Made by a program: the position numbers and the translations under genes. DNA of 64,000 nt from Didymella arachidicola (lineage: Eukaryota; Ascomycota; Dothideomycetes; Pleosporales; Didymellaceae): the NCBI GenBank assembly GCA_016630955.3, contig CM049993.1, forward strand, positions 620,001 through 684,000. The letters are read 5' to 3'. The notes below the pieces were generated by a model. It was not told where the DNA came from and searched no databases. It saw only the letters and a program-made list of their open reading frames with translations. Positions within the stretch are counted from its first letter, which is position 1. Each line of letters begins with the position of its first letter. Shown here piece after piece: positions 9,803-23,600 of this stretch.

Positions 9803-12187
9803 TCACCACCCACTCGGCGTGCGACTACTTCTACACCTCCTAAACGTCCGGAGGACATACTCTGGCTCCAGATCGCCATCCTCCAACTCCAACCCAACGA
9901 CCTTCGCCAGCGCCGCCGTCAGCGCGGAGTTCTGGCGCTGAAGCAGCATGACGCGGTCCTGCAAACGCATCATCTTCTCTGTGCTGCTATGCTCAAGGAC
10001 CTCGATCTCGACCGCAGAATCACCCACCATCTCGTGAGGCTCGTTGCCGCCAATACCCATAGTCACGTCATGCTCCGCGCTGGAGTTGTGCTCTTCACCG
10101 CTGACGACATCAGGCTCTGGCGTGTGTCTCGGCGTAGGCAGTGCGCCAGGGCCTGTATCCGAATTGCGCTGGTCCGTGGCTGATGTCCGCACAGAGAAGG
10201 AGCTGGACACCTCTTTTCTGCGGACTTTGTTTAGGTCGCGGAGTTTGCGGGCTTTCGTCTGCTCTTCCCTTGTCACGGGGTGCTCTGCAAGCGGATGCTG
10301 ATGCTCAAGGACAGGAATGGGTTTGGGGCTGATGGGCGGACTTTTCCCCTTGCGCACCGCGTTGGATGCCATGTCCATGATGTTGGGTGCGGAAAAGGAT
10401 CGGCTGGATCGGTCATACGAGCTAAATCCTTGGATGGCGCGCTCGACTGCGGGAGAAGCCAGACGCGGGACGAGCATGTCCTCGGTGAAGCTCAGTGAGA
10501 TGTGGCGCGAGCGGTACCTCTGATGTTGTTGTCCAGGGACGGCCATGGGCAGGGTGAAGTTATCCGTGCCGGACAGACGCGGGATGACGATCTTGAGATG
10601 TTTGGCTCCAGCTTTTGTCGTCACTTCTCGCGTACACGTAGGTACTTGGGGCTTCTGGCGTGCACGCTGGGGCGAGCCCTCCACAGATCCAACACGTGCA
10701 GCGAGGCTCTTACGCTTGACCTTGAACATCTTGGGACCACCTCTCATACGCTGTCGATTTGGAGTCTTGGAGTCCGAGGCAGGTGCTGGTCCCGTATGCT
10801 TGAGGAAGAAACTGATATCATTCAAGCCAAGGTCACTGTTGGCGGTGAGTGCACCATGGCTGAGGATCGGTGGCGCCATTCTTCCCAGGTACGACGTACC
10901 AGCTCGGGCTGGCTGTCCCACTCTGGCACGCTGGCTTCGCTGTTTGGGTACGTGGATCTCGGAGTCTTCCTGGTCGTACTCAGTGAATTGACCTTCGGCC
11001 GCACGGGCAAAATCGCTGTCCACCGACGTGATCGACTCCTTACGAAACGGCAGCCGAGGACTGGTAAGGCGTTTTGGGCTGCGTTCTGGCACAGCAGGTG
11101 GTACATCGGTGACTAACCCTAGGTCTTCGATAGGAAAGATTGCAACCGCTTCCGTGGATCTCAGGTTCGGATTTGGCGAACTCGGCAGTGGCATTTTCGG
11201 CGGACTCGGTGTGTGACGGTGGCGCACCCTCCTCAAACTCGAGTCTCGACTGTCGGCCTGGCTGTCGAAGTACTTCTGGATGACACCGAGCGGCGCCACC
11301 TCCTCGAGCTTCTCAAGATCCTCCTGAGTTGGCATGTCGCTGTTTGAATCACTCCTTGATGCATTGCGTTCGTGCTTAGCTACCCACGGCTCCAGTGAAG
11401 CATATGGGTCTCCTATGTTTGCCGCAGGTCCAGTAACCTTGTACGGCGTCTGTCGTCGGGATTGCTTCTTCTCCTTTACATCGTGATCCGGGATCCTCGT
11501 ACTTCGTACACGGATATCCCTCTTTTGGCCGGAGACGATGGCCCGTGCTTGGCGTGGCTGATAGGTGACAATCTTGGTCATGGGACTGGAAATAGATCGG
11601 CATTGGGGAGGTGCAGCCATTGGCCGATAGACTTCAGGAGACATTGGCGGAGATGAACCGAACATTGTTGGTGATGAAGTGCAACCGACCTCAATGGAGT
11701 CGAGCTCGACTGGATTACCAGCGTTGACCGTAAGCCGCTTCTGCTCGGCGTAAGGACCTGCTGATGAGCTGCGACTATTTTGGCTGTTGATTCGCGGGCG
11801 CGAGTAGTTTTCGTTCGAAGATGCTGTCGAAGGTCGGTAGACGTCGACGGTAGGTGGAGAGCGCATGTCGAAGTTTCGGGGGGTGTGGTTCACCCACATA
11901 TCCTTACGCTTACGTTGAGCGCCGAACTCGTCAATGTAATGCACTGGAGCAAGTGAGAGCTGTTTGGTCTCACAATTTCCCGTAGCTGCAGATGTCGTCG
12001 TCTTTGTGTTTTCGTGGTGCGTCTCGGCGATGGATTTACGCTTAAGGCTGGTAGAACAAATACTGGCCCTACGGTTCTTCTCTTGGGATTCAGCAAGGGT
12101 TCCGGCGTACTCAAGCGCACTGATGCCAGGATGCCCAAACATAGGGAACGAATTCAGCAGCGTCTCTGTAGACAGAGTTTCCAACAT
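9803..12187 (-). CDS. Hypothetical Ser/Arg/Pro-rich protein with a C-terminal coiled coil
   Basis: Single open frame of 794 aa; I do not recognise the family. Nearly all of it is low-hydrophobicity and rich in Ser, Pro, Arg and Lys, with many SP/TP sites (for example SPPMSPEVYR and RHTPSPPKMPLPSS), so it is probably disordered and phosphorylated. Two short segments look ordered: LPFRKESITSVDSDFARAAE in the middle, and a Leu/Gln-rich coiled-coil stretch near residues 735-770 (MMRLQDRVMLLQRQNSALTA). There is a run of basic motifs in the centre. Such architecture is common for fungal scaffold or cytoskeleton-associated proteins, but no function can be assigned. The start at 12185-12187 is the first in-frame ATG of a continuous frame. 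Confidence 0.7.
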   Translation of the reverse strand: MLETLSTETLLNSFPMFGHPGISALEYAGTLAESQEKNRRASICSTSLKRKSIAETHHENTKTTTSAATGNCETKQLSLAPVHYIDEFGAQRKRKDMWVNHTPRNFDMRSPPTVDVYRPSTASSNENYSRPRINSQNSRSSSAGPYAEQKRLTVNAGNPVELDSIEVGCTSSPTMFGSSPPMSPEVYRPMAAPPQCRSISSPMTKIVTYQPRQARAIVSGQKRDIRVRSTRIPDHDVKEKKQSRRQTPYKVTGPAANIGDPYASLEPWVAKHERNASRSDSNSDMPTQEDLEKLEEVAPLGVIQKYFDSQADSRDSSLRRVRHRHTPSPPKMPLPSSPNPNLRSTEAVAIFPIEDLGLVTDVPPAVPERSPKRLTSPRLPFRKESITSVDSDFARAAEGQFTEYDQEDSEIHVPKQRSQRARVGQPARAGTSYLGRMAPPILSHGALTANSDLGLNDISFFLKHTGPAPASDSKTPNRQRMRGGPKMFKVKRKSLAARVGSVEGSPQRARQKPQVPTCTREVTTKAGAKHLKIVIPRLSGTDNFTLPMAVPGQQHQRYRSRHISLSFTEDMLVPRLASPAVERAIQGFSSYDRSSRSFSAPNIMDMASNAVRKGKSPPISPKPIPVLEHQHPLAEHPVTREEQTKARKLRDLNKVRRKEVSSSFSVRTSATDQRNSDTGPGALPTPRHTPEPDVVSGEEHNSSAEHDVTMGIGGNEPHEMVGDSAVEIEVLEHSSTEKMMRLQDRVMLLQRQNSALTAALAKVVGLELEDGDLEPEYVLRTFRRCRSSRTPSGW

Positions 12188-13739
12188 TCTGCAAATGCGG
12201 GAGGCCGTGCAGCCTAAATGCTCATCATGAGAGGCAGGAACGCCGTGTGCTAGACCTCACGGGCGCGAGCAGCGGCAACGGTTTGCAACAGCTGAGCTCA
12301 GAACGTGGCACAACCAGGAGACCGGTACTCAGCATATGCAGTTATTGTTGTACCAAGAGTACTTCGGCAGTGTTCTGGCGAAGATACGGCGGGTTTTACT
12401 GCTGCTATGGCCCTTACGTTGCAACGTCAGCTAGGGACAGTGGCTACATGCAGAGCAGTTTGCTGTGCGTAAGGCAATTTTCCGAATCTGAAGGGAGGAA
12501 AATCCTGCTGTGGAACCAGTGGCGGTAATTGACAGTAGGGATCAGCTCTCGAGCTCGTGATGGACGTTACGTGACGCGACGTGACACAGCAGGCGCTGAT
12601 AACGAGCAAGTGGTTGGCAGCAATGGATTGATCCTCAACGAAATGACAGACATGAGAGACTGGGGTAAGGCCCGACTACAGGAAGCAAGGACTCTGAAAT
12701 ACATCGTGGGCTAATTTCTTCTTCACGACGAGGGGTGTCTGGAAGCTGGTGACAAAACAAACATAACACCGAGTTGTCGACATAAATATCATGCTGTTGT
12801 CTCGTGGAGACACTAACATCGGGTTCTCTTCCTGGTCGTCGGAAGACCTCGTAAGCCTCTGACGGGTTGCTGCTCTGGAATGTGGGACAAAATCATCGCG
12901 TTGCTGCGCGAAGAAGCGTTGTGCGACTTGCTTCTTCCAGCACATCTCAGGGAGGCTCCATCTTGACAGGGCTGCGGCGAAGAGGAAGACCGTCATCAGT
13001 AACAATCAGACCTGGCCATCTTGCCTCAAACATCGATATAATGGTCCTCGTGCAGTTGACTTTTGGAGATTGGTTGTCATGCATTCTGTTGCTGTGGTGT
13101 TGAACTGTGTCGTCCAGCAAGACTGCGCATATGCTGTGACGCATAAGCTTTGCAGGTCGCCATTGAATGCAACTGCAGACGAGAAGGGCACTTTAGCCGC
13201 GACGAAGCGGGGTCACTTCGCAGCCGGGCGTGCCATGAGAAGCTACGGCCAATTCACAGGCGGCACATCTGAAAATCACTGGTCGATCACAGGCATGAGA
13301 TCTACGCCACGAGCGCCGTCCCGCTCTCGGCCAATCCTCGCAATCTGAAGTTTTTGTTGCGAGAACGCCCGCAAAAGCAAGCATGCGCAGACTCCGCTAT
13401 CTAGTGTACACAGGTGAATTGTTACAGGGGACGCCGATCAAATGCTGATAATGTGTATGCCATCAACGCCTCGGACGAATGGCATCCGGTGATTCTCGAC
13501 CGATCAGGCCGGCATTCGCAGGAATCGCTGCAGGTTACTCGCAACGCTCATGAAGGCTTTTCTACCAACCCAACAGTTGGGATCAAGCACAAGCATGAGA
13601 GTGAACCTAAAACGTAGAGATTGTGACGTCGAGTCTTGACGTCCAGGCAAACTTTCGTTGTTGTGTAGTTGGGTACTTCACCATAAAGCTGAAGATCCCT
13701 TAACTGAGAAGTCGCCGATCATCGCCTGCTGTATTGCTT
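12188..13739. other. Intergenic, no gene recognised
   Basis: 1.55 kb between the hypothetical protein start and the SEN1 stop. Only short frames on both strands with no family-like residues. It probably holds the promoter of the first gene and the SEN1 3' end. Confidence 0.5.
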
Positions 13740-16700
13740 TTACCCCATTCTGGGCTTCTTTGGCCGATTGTCAATGAATGGTCCGCTCGATTTAGGTCTT
13801 CTTTTGATCTTCGGCTTTGCCTTCATGTTGCCTAGCACATCTACCGGCGTACTTGCGCCATCGCCGCCGACAGCGGGAGAGCTGCAGCCGTGAGCGGCAG
13901 GGGTCGATCGACCACTGCCACTTTGCGCATTGTCGTTGCCGTTCGACACGGTATCGGACGGCGCATCGAACATATCGAAGTCATCGCCATTATTTTCGGG
14001 TTTGACATCTGGGCTATCGCTCAGCTTGCGCTTTGCATGATGCACGAGTCCCGGCTCCTTCTTGGGTTCTACTTTGATCTCCTGTTTGATCTCTTGCTTT
14101 ATGTCGTTGCCGTTTGACTGCTTATTTGCATTCCTGCTCATGGGCTCAGACTTTATCTGTGCCTCAGGTCTGTGCGGCTCCAGGTAGCCTTCTTCTGGCG
14201 CAGGGTACCTGCTTGAATGCTCGCGCAGCATTTTCATAACGTTGCCGGTGGTGTACCGCTTCCGCTCTTGCGCGTCCACGACAAGCTTCTTCCAGAACTC
14301 TCCACGCATGAGTGATTGAGAATTACCCAGAACCCACAGCGAAGATTTTGCGCGCGTCAGACCGACGTTCATTCGACGAATATCCTGCAAGAAACCAATG
14401 CCGCCTGCTGGAGAGGCGCGTACGCACGAGAAGATAATCACTTCGCTCTCTCGCCCCTGGAAAGCATCGGTGGTGTTGAAGTCGATCTCATTGATGATGC
14501 TTTCCCCGTACTTATGCGAAAATTGGCTTTTCAGCTCCTTCAACTGACTCTTGTACGGAGTGATGATACCAACTTTGCCTTTGAAGTCGATTCTCGAGTA
14601 GTCACTAGTAAGGCGCTCATATAGCTGTAATGCGACCTCGATCTCAGTCCTGTTTATGAGCGAGTGGCCCTTTGTCGCGGCCGACTGCTGACCCTGGACG
14701 TCGAAGAAGCGATAGGGGCCAAGCAGCATGCTCTGATGCCACGGCTGCTTGCGCAAACCCGCCATATCGCCACCATCCAGAAGCTTGCTGTCGTAAAAGG
14801 TTTTACTGGGGAACAGGCTGATCTCCGGGTGCATGCGGTACTGCGTGTCGAGGAGATGCACATCGTTAGGGTGGTTCTTTTGCATTCGAACGAACAGACT
14901 CTGCTCGTAAGCAAAGCGTGCAGCTTCCTTCGAGAAGACTGTAGGTGGCAGCTGCTTGGGATCTCCAACAAGGATACACTTAGCGCAGCCGTACTTGAGA
15001 GGGATGAGCGCGCTCATTTCGACACACTGAGCTGCTTCATCAACAATGACGGTCTCGAACTCGATGCTGAGACCCTGGAACATCTCGTGACCGGAGCCAC
15101 TGAGCGTCGCGCAGATGACGTGCGCATCGTTAAGGATTGCTTCCTGAGCTCGTCGGCGATTCAGATCCGCGTTACGACCTGCAAGCTTCTCGTCATCCTT
15201 AGCGTTGTCAATCTTGGTTCCGAGGTTCTGCTTCTGCTTTCGCAGCGCGTTGATATCGTCTTGTAGCTTTGAAGCATCATCGCCCTTCAGCTCACCCGTC
15301 TGAATCTGGGCTACAGCATTCCTGAGCTTCTCAGAGACTTCCTTGTGGTCGATGAACAGCTTGTGTGTCGCTTCACGGTCGCTATTGTTCTTGGGATTGG
15401 ATGTGCCCAGACGTTGGTTGACAAGCTCTTCCAGACAGACATCCTGTACATCAGTCTTGATGGCATCGCTACGACCAAGACGGACGATGCTAAGCTTACG
15501 AGTCTCACCTCCGAGAGTCTTGATGCCAGATTTGAAACGCATGACTAGTTCGTCCACGGCTGCGTTACTGGGCGCGCAGACAAGCAACTTCTTTGCAGCA
15601 GTGTCACTACGCTGCTGGCCACCAGGCACAGGGACAGCTGTACCACCCCTTCGTAGATTGTCTGACAGAATGGCGCCAACGATGGCTGTGATAGTTTTGG
15701 TCTTCCCGGAACCGGGAGGACTGGAAACTCGTCAGTATTGTTCTAGCCGAGTTCATTATATCACCTACCCCTGAATCAGTGTGAAGGCATCGTTGTCGAT
15801 AGCTGACTTCACTGCCTTTGCTTGTGCTTTGTTGAGATTGTAATTCCCCATCAATGGATCGATCTGCTTATCGGTGTATGTCAACAGCGGCGATGGCTTC
15901 GCGCGGATGATCTCGTCGCAAAGATCGTAGTACTGCAAACCCTTAAGCGCACCATATTCACGCTCAAGTGGAGTGATAGATTGCAGCTTGATACCAAACA
16001 CAGCGCTGCTGGGGTTGAGAGCTGACGAAAGTGGGTTGCCAGGTACCACACGGTACGAGACTTCGATATGCTGCTTCTTTCGCTTGACGCGAAATACTCT
16101 CGCCAGACATGTCGGCACTTCAGGCGACGGCGTCTTCGTCCGTGACAGAAGAATGATGTCGCCTTCGGAAACCATAATGTCGCGGTTCTCTTCGTGCGTA
16201 ATGGTACTGCCCACTTCTTGGAACATGTCCACACTAGCTCGCGATGTGATGCGGACTTCATAAGCCTTGTTTTGGTTCTCCTCACGAGCTTTGACAAAGC
16301 CCTGCCATGCCTCGAGTGTCAAGAGCGGCTCGAAAGTGCCCTGATAGTCGTTGGGTGTTCTGAAAGTGTTGAGAACCTTCGAGTATTTGCCGGGGTCCGA
16401 CTTCGGTGGGAAGTCACCGTCGTGGTAGTAGTCCCACCTGAGTATTTCCCTGTGCAATGAGGACAGATCCGGAGCGAGACGAGCACGCATGTCCTTGATG
16501 GAGCGTTGTACTCTCTTCTTCTTGAAGGGCATCTGGATTTTGACCTCATTGACAATATTTGTCTTCGGCCCTGTCTTAACCTTACCCTTCTTGATTCCAA
16601 AGAGATCCTCATCAATGTCGCCATCGCTGTCTTCGGACTCGTCGGAGGAGTGCATGAGTCCTTCTCCCTTGGCAGCTACATCTTTGCCCAGAACGCCCAG

Positions 16701-19700
16701 CCCCTCCAGCCCCGAGCCTGCTTCGTTGATCTGCGTGAGGCCACGAGCCTGTTTCGCTTTCGCGATAGCAGCAGCCTTTTCTTTCTCGCGTCTCTGTTGC
16801 TCGAGCTGGCGCTTGCGCTTGAATTCTTCCTGGGTAGCGCTTTTTTGGGCATCGAGCGCCTTCTGCTTCGCAAGCTTTGCTTCTGTAGCTCGCATAGCTT
16901 CGCGCTTCTCCTTGAAGGCAGCTGAGCCTGTTGTGAGCTGCGACATTAGCTTCGACTTCGCATCGCCCGGCATTGCCGTGGCACCAGTGGACATCCATTT
17001 GCTGATGGAAGCTTGCTTAGGCACCACTAGCTCTTCCTCCTTAGCGATGGCGTGTCCGAGGTGAGTCTCGAGCGCCTGTTGCAACTCGGCTTGTTGTGTA
17101 GTGCTGAGCTTCGCGCGAATGTCGCCATTCAAGATTCTTTCCATGTAGGAGAGCGTCTCGGTGTTGATATCGATCTGGACATTATGCAGCCTAACGAGCA
17201 GCTTGCTGATGAGTGTGACTGACTTGCTTGACAAGAACTCGTCGCGCAGCCGAAGCCACTTCGCGAGGCCTTTCATGGCATTGGCCGGCAGCTCGAGTAA
17301 CTCCTGCAACAGCTCCCTTTTGGCCTTGCTTTCATCGTCATCAGACTGGGCTTGCTTCTTCAGAGCAGTGGCGAAGATGCTACACTGATCGAAAACCTCG
17401 TCAGCGAATTGCATAGTGTCTCGGCAGAAGTCCATCATCATCTGCTTGTCGTAGAAACCAAGGTTGCTCCACCCCTCTGTCGTTGCGAAGATCATAGTCA
17501 ATGAATCCCACAGATTCTTCCACAAATTCATCGTTGCTCCTGCCTCGGATGTGTTGAGGTCTTTGGTACGCAGAATACCATCTTGAGAGTTGCACAAGAC
17601 GTCGATGACGTCTCTGCAAGTTCTGATCAGACTGGGAGTGGGTGCAAAGGCTTGCCTGATCCTGACCTGGCGTAGTGAGTCAGATATACCCATCACTACA
17701 TTCTTAAAGTAGTTTGTGAGAATATGCTGCAATGCGTTTCGCCGCTCTTCCTCCAAGCTTATCACCTTCAGCAGCTCGACCGCTGAGCTTCTGGTATCTT
17801 CAGTCGAAGAGAACAGGAGCGAGATGATTGCGCTAGAAGCGTTTGGCTTCTCGAAGAGAGTATGGAGCTGTGAGGGGTTGAATTCTGACAATCGGTCAAC
17901 TACATCAGTGATTGATTGCGACAAAAGCTTGAAACGATCGTTGAAGTGACGAACTTCTGCGGGAATCTTTTCGACGCCTGACTTCATCGATAGAGGCTCA
18001 AGGCCAATCAAGGCTCTCCCTGCGACAAGCATGTGCGCTGCAAGTTCCAAGCTCTGATGGTCTATACCCTTCAGTATGGCCTTCCAGATTGGTGCTGAGG
18101 AAGGCGTCTCTGTTGGCGAAGGCTTTTTCGCTGAGATAAGTTGTCTTTCGATGTTCAGAGACTGCGCTTCCAGCAAGAACGCCTGCTGTATGACAGTTAA
18201 TGTCAAATCAGCGTCTTCAACGTCAGCATCGCTTTGGCCAAAAGACTTGAGTCTTGACATGAGCAGTTGGACATGTGTCGAAAACATATCGAGCATGCCG
18301 TTCACTGTCGGCTGTCCAACGAACCTGTCGATAGTCTTGCCTTCGCACATTTTCTTGAACGTGAACTCAAGAACTCTCAAACCTTCGCGAAAACACTTCG
18401 CTCTTGAAATCTGCGGATACCCTAGATCTTGAAAACGACCAAATAATGCTTGCGCGAATGGTCTGGTGGCAGGGCCTAGATTCGCTGGTTTGATCGATGC
18501 TTGGAATAGCTTGATCCAGCTGAACGCTGCCTGAACGTTGCTCATCGTCTGTTCGTTGTCTTCCCTGGCTGCAATGAGCACCTGCTTAAGCACAGGGCTA
18601 TTCAAGATCTGCTCTACGACAGTAGAGATTGATGGTGTGACGGCATTCATTCCTTCCCAGAAGTCGATTGGGGCCTTTCGAAGCAGCTCCTCCATGGTGG
18701 CCAGGATGTCGAGGAAAGCTTCTGACTTGAGCGATAGATGATCCAGCATCAACCGGTAGAAGTTGCCATCAAGGCTCCGTATATACTCAGTGATGAGCTC
18801 CCTGTCCATCTTCCCAATGATGAGGCGCGCGCCACTCCAGAACAGCGGTACAAGTTCGATGTCGAGATTATTCATCTGGATCTTCATCATCGCACTGATC
18901 ATATAGTCGCGGACTGCCCACTCAAATTCTGATTTGAGAAGGTTGCGCTTGAATGTTGACCAAGACATGGCTGCCCACCGCTGTCGGCTCTCCTTCTTAC
19001 TGAATAGGAAGCGGGTTATGGCGGGCAGGTATGTTTGCAACTTTAAGCGCTTCTTTGTTTGTACAAGCTCGAATGGTCCATCGAAGTGCTGTGTAAGGCG
19101 GTCCTCGCTCCGCACCAGAGCGTCGCAACTCAGAGCTTCGAAGAAGGCATATGTGCACTGCCCTGGTAATATCCGCACGGAGCGAGCTTTGGGTTCTGCC
19201 TCACTCAGAATTATGTTCGCCTCGTCCAGTCCAGCTTGTATGCGCCTAAAACACTGCTCATCCACCACGTTCAGGAAGGTGTCGATATTCTCCGCATCGT
19301 AGGTGTCGAATAGCCGCGTTCTCCACTCAGCTCGTGACTGGTGAAAGACTCGCACGCAGACGTCGCAGCTCTGCATGAGCTGGTTCAACCGGCTCACGAT
19401 CCATTCCTTGTGCGGCGCCGCCTCCTCTCCGTTAAAAGCCAGGATCTCCAATGCCTTCAGCGCTGACCATTTTCGCTCCTCCGCTTGTGATATTTGTTGT
19501 TCGCGGTCTCTCAGTATGGCGGGATCGGTCTCAGGCGGTTGGTTCGCTACGTCTTCGTCGTAGTACACGGCTCCATCTTCTCCGATGCGAGGACAGAAGA
19601 GGTGCTGATCTTCTGGTAACGCTCGAAGCTCGCTGTGCGCTTCAGTGTAAGTCATTGCTCATGGTCAAGCGGGTGTTGTTCAGGCATTGGAGGGTTCCGA

Positions 19701-19795
19701 GGTAAAGAAACAATAAGCGTTCAAAGTGATTATAGGTGAGAGCGGCAGGGGCACATCAGTCGTACTTACTTGATCTTCCCGACAATTTCCGCCAT
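13740..19795 (-). CDS. SEN1: SEN1-type superfamily 1 RNA/DNA helicase
   Basis: Three exons on my model: 19770-19795, 15769-19632 and 13740-15720, giving 1,956 aa. The 26-nt first exon (MAEIVGKI) splices in frame to NELRALPEDQHLFCP; a start at 19655 without it would also be open, so the first exon is an inference. The 48-nt intron at 15721-15768 splits the Walker A motif and joins FTLIQG to PPGSGKT. Residues 1 to about 1,200 match the helical Sen1 N-terminal region. Helicase motifs follow: GPPGSGKT (about 1297), VDEAAQ (about 1523), GDPKQLPPTV, DAFQGRESEVI and GLTRAKSSLWV. Sen1 unwinds RNA-DNA hybrids and ends RNA polymerase II transcription of non-coding RNAs. The tail is Lys/Glu-rich with a basic end (KPKIKRRPKSS) that may be a nuclear signal. 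Confidence 0.93.
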
Positions 19796-20643
19796 GCTCT
19801 CTTACCACGGCCGTTGCCCAGCACACAAAGGGCAACGCTGACAGTGACTACGTAGAGCTCTCGCGACACTGTTCAGTGCATTAATAAATCATGCGAGTGC
19901 CTGCAGTAACCAAGGCAAAGTAAACGCTATCTACAGCCTTCCCAGCAACGTCCGCCCTTCCCTGTATGCGCCTGCCTCAGCTGTGTGGAGGACGTGCTGT
20001 GATAGGCAGTAGCCCCGCTCTGTGATGATGATAAAAGCACAACAGAGCGTCGATGAGGGAGCGGCGATTGAGGGTGGGAGCGGGCGCAGAGGTTGAGTTG
20101 CGGTGGCAGAACACTGCGCAGATGGCTCGTCATCGCGATATTCTTCGATACGCGGCGACGCGACCCACTAGCGCGTATGGCCCTGCCAAGCCCATTAAGC
20201 GTCCGATTCGGTCAACGGTCAACAGTCAACTTCGACTTGTGAGCTCATCCTTCGCAAGGTGCATTGTTCCTAGTTTCCCACCATTTGTTCTCATATCACG
20301 ACACATTTGAGGTGGGATGTTGAAAGCTTAGCCGGCTTAACGTGCCAGACATGCATTAACTATTTACACCATATCCGTAGCTCATCAGCACGTCTATCGT
20401 TGCTGGTCTACGAACCTTGCAGCGTTGTCGCACAATAAGGTAAATGCAAAAAGGAATGGGAATCAGCTATGCCAAAATTGCAAACCAAGAAACGCCTGCT
20501 TGCAACTAGCCTTTGCAGCTAGGCCATGCAGATTGCGGGAAAAGGGATAACAATGGTGTATACGTGAGCGCCCGATGCGTAACATGGTGGGGAATATTTT
20601 ATGTACAAGTCGTTAAAACAGTGGGGAAATTCAATCCCCCTGA
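19796..20643. other. Intergenic, SEN1 promoter side and flippase 3' side
   Basis: 848 bp without a supported gene. It holds the minus-strand SEN1 upstream region and the 3' flank of the P4-ATPase gene. Confidence 0.5.
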
Positions 20644-23600
20644 TCACCTCGGTGGGCTCGTGGGCGGTGTTTTTAGCTCAGAGGACTTGAGCTCCGGTGA
20701 GCTTTTAGGCGAGCTCTTTGTGATTGCAGGAACGGCGGGCGCATCATGGAGGTCTGTCGGTGCCTCTTCTTTTGTGATTGTTGCGCGACGAATGGCATTC
20801 TTCAATCGATTGCCAAGGTTGCCAGCTGAGCCGCTCTGACTACCAGTGCGGCTGCGTCCGATGTAGCTGTTTCGGCTGTGGGCGGATTCAATGCGGGTCA
20901 ACATAGCGGCAGATGTAAAGTCATTACTCTGCTCGAAACTAGGGCGAACGCGATCCATGGACATCCTGGCCCGATCAAAGCTCGGTCGCACACGGTGCTC
21001 GTAACTGTTAGGCGGGCGACCTTCAGATGACATGCGGGGAGCTGCAGGCAGACCCTCCATTGAGCGACGATACGTGTAGTCGGTGCTGTTGCTACCATTC
21101 TGACTGCGCGGATTATGTGTTGTTGCGGTGGGCGCAACAGAGGGTGGGTAGATCGGTCGAACATCCTCGTCCGTAGGCTCGGCATTGGCAGCCTTGTACT
21201 TGTCGGCGTCGACTTCCGGTTCAACGAAAGATCTCTTGTGTTCTGGGGGCGGCGGAAGATAGCTGTCATTATCCTTGAGGTAGTCGAACTTTCCTTGGGA
21301 GACTTGCTCACGGATGATGTCAACGTCCATAGGGAAGTAAATCTTCTGTACGGCCTTGAAAATGAATCGTGGGAGCAAACACATGACGGTCGCGACCAGA
21401 ACATATGCCCAGAAGTTCAGGGTCCCGTAGACTTCCGCGCCGGCTTTGTAGAACTGAGCACTGCCAGTGAACGATGTGTATATACCGGTCCAGGTCCACA
21501 CCAGGACCGTACTGATGACGACGATCAGGAGCATCAACCAGTCCCATCGGTACGTGTTGTAAAGAACATAGATGTTGGCGGCGCAGACAGCAGTTGTCGC
21601 GGCGTAGACACCCATGCGGCGGTATTCGGCAAGATCCAGGCCGCTTGCAGTAACGAATGTCGCAGGGTAGAAGATTTCATACATTACGAAGAAAGCAATA
21701 GCAGACTGGTAGACACCGTCGACCATGTAAGCCCTGGACCAAGTTAGTTCTTATCTTCTTGAGGGGGGGATAAATGCATACCAGAACTTCGGCTGCGTCC
21801 ACTCTTTCCGCTCGATACCACGACGATATAGCTGAGGAACAGCAAGCGATATTGTGGCATCGACGTCTTGATCCAAGACACCCATGACGATGACCGGGAG
21901 AGAAGTGAAAGCAAGGTTGAAGAAGATGATATAGGTGTAGTCGAAGATGTACTGGCTGTCGAAGTTGGTGTAGATTTGGTACCAGAAGAGTGCGAACGTC
22001 CAGACGATGTTCTAAATGAGGGTCAGTTTTGGCTCTAGAGATCTTGAGCGTGCATCTTACCTTGTAGAAGAAGTTTGCAATGGTCTCTGCAAGACGTCGG
22101 TACGACCATCGACCGTGCACAAGTACAAGACGAGTCAAGTAGCGGAATTGACCAATGGCATAGTCGGAGGACATGACGGCGGCTCGACCCTCGACGCCTG
22201 CGATACCTACACCGACATGGGCTTCCTGGATCATGGCAACATCGTTGGCACCGTCACCGATAGCCAGTGTCAGACAATCGAGGCCAGTCTTGACCATGTT
22301 TACGACAGCAGCCTTCTGGCTGGGACTGACACGACAGCAGAGAACAGATCGGCATCGTCTGCAAAGCAAGAGAAACTTGCGCTTCAGAGAGTCGTCCAAT
22401 GCGAGCTTGAGAGTGTCACCGTCGATGATGATGGCATGAGTAGGAGGAGGGGGTTCATGGTCAGTTTGAGCAGCCTCTAGTTCTTCTTCTGAGCCTGTCA
22501 AGCCGAAGATAGCGAGCTTCTCGTCGAGTTGCGCTTCAACTGACTCAATGCTATCGTCAGTGACTTTGAGGATGATGAGGTCCATGTCGTTGTCGAGAAG
22601 GTTACAGGAGAAGCCAATGTTGATAGCGGTCTCGACCTTATCGCCGGTCAAGACCCAAAGCTTGATACCAGCCTGGCCGAGAAGCGAGATGGATTCTGGC
22701 ACCCCGTCCTGCAGCCTGTCTTCGATAGCAGTACCACCAATCAACCACAGTTGGTTCTCGATTCGGTCGGAGACTTCCTCGAGCTTGTCTTCACGGTCAG
22801 TAATGGCGTTGGCGGCAACATCGTAGTCCTTGTTCCATTCGGCGTACTCCTCTTCGGAGATCTCCTTCTGCGCAATACAGAGAGTTCGCAATCCTTCTCT
22901 CGCAAACATCTCCAGATGTTCACCAGTAGTGACACGAAGCTGCCTCTGCTCGTTGGGGATCAACCGAGAGTAGATCATGCTGTCCGCACCCTTGCAGAAT
23001 AACATGATCTTTCCGTTCGGCATCCTGATGATTGCGCTCATACGTTTGCGGGTCGAGTTGAATTCAAGAGTGTTCAGAACCTGGTATTTGCGCTCCTCGC
23101 CAAGGACGTTTACGATGAGCCTGTCATCCTCGCGACCAACAAATGTGAAACCAACGTCGCGAGCTGTTGCAACGAGCGCAGCTTCATCAGGAGATTGAGC
23201 TTTAAACTCGATCTTGGGAGGATCGCCGGGAGTTCTTTCGGTGACAACGGTATGGCAGAGAGCAAGCGCGAGCATAAACTGCTCGTTAGCCGTTTTCTGC
23301 TCTTTGCCGGACTCACCCGCGAGATCGTCAATGTAATCGGGCGCAACGAATGTAAGATCGTCATCCCAGAGGTAGGGGTTGTTGTGCAGTCTGCGAGCTC
23401 CCTTGAGCATTCGTACACGGTCACGAGCGATCTGCTCCTTTGCGCGAGCGCCTTCGACTTCGACATTAATTCCTTGTCGGCGTTGCATGCCAGCCTGCGC
23501 TTCGGTGTAGGCCTCTCCATAGGGAACACCATTGATTGTACACTTCTTGAACTCCATGACGTTTTGCGTCAGAGTACCTGTCTTGTCGGAGAAAATATAC

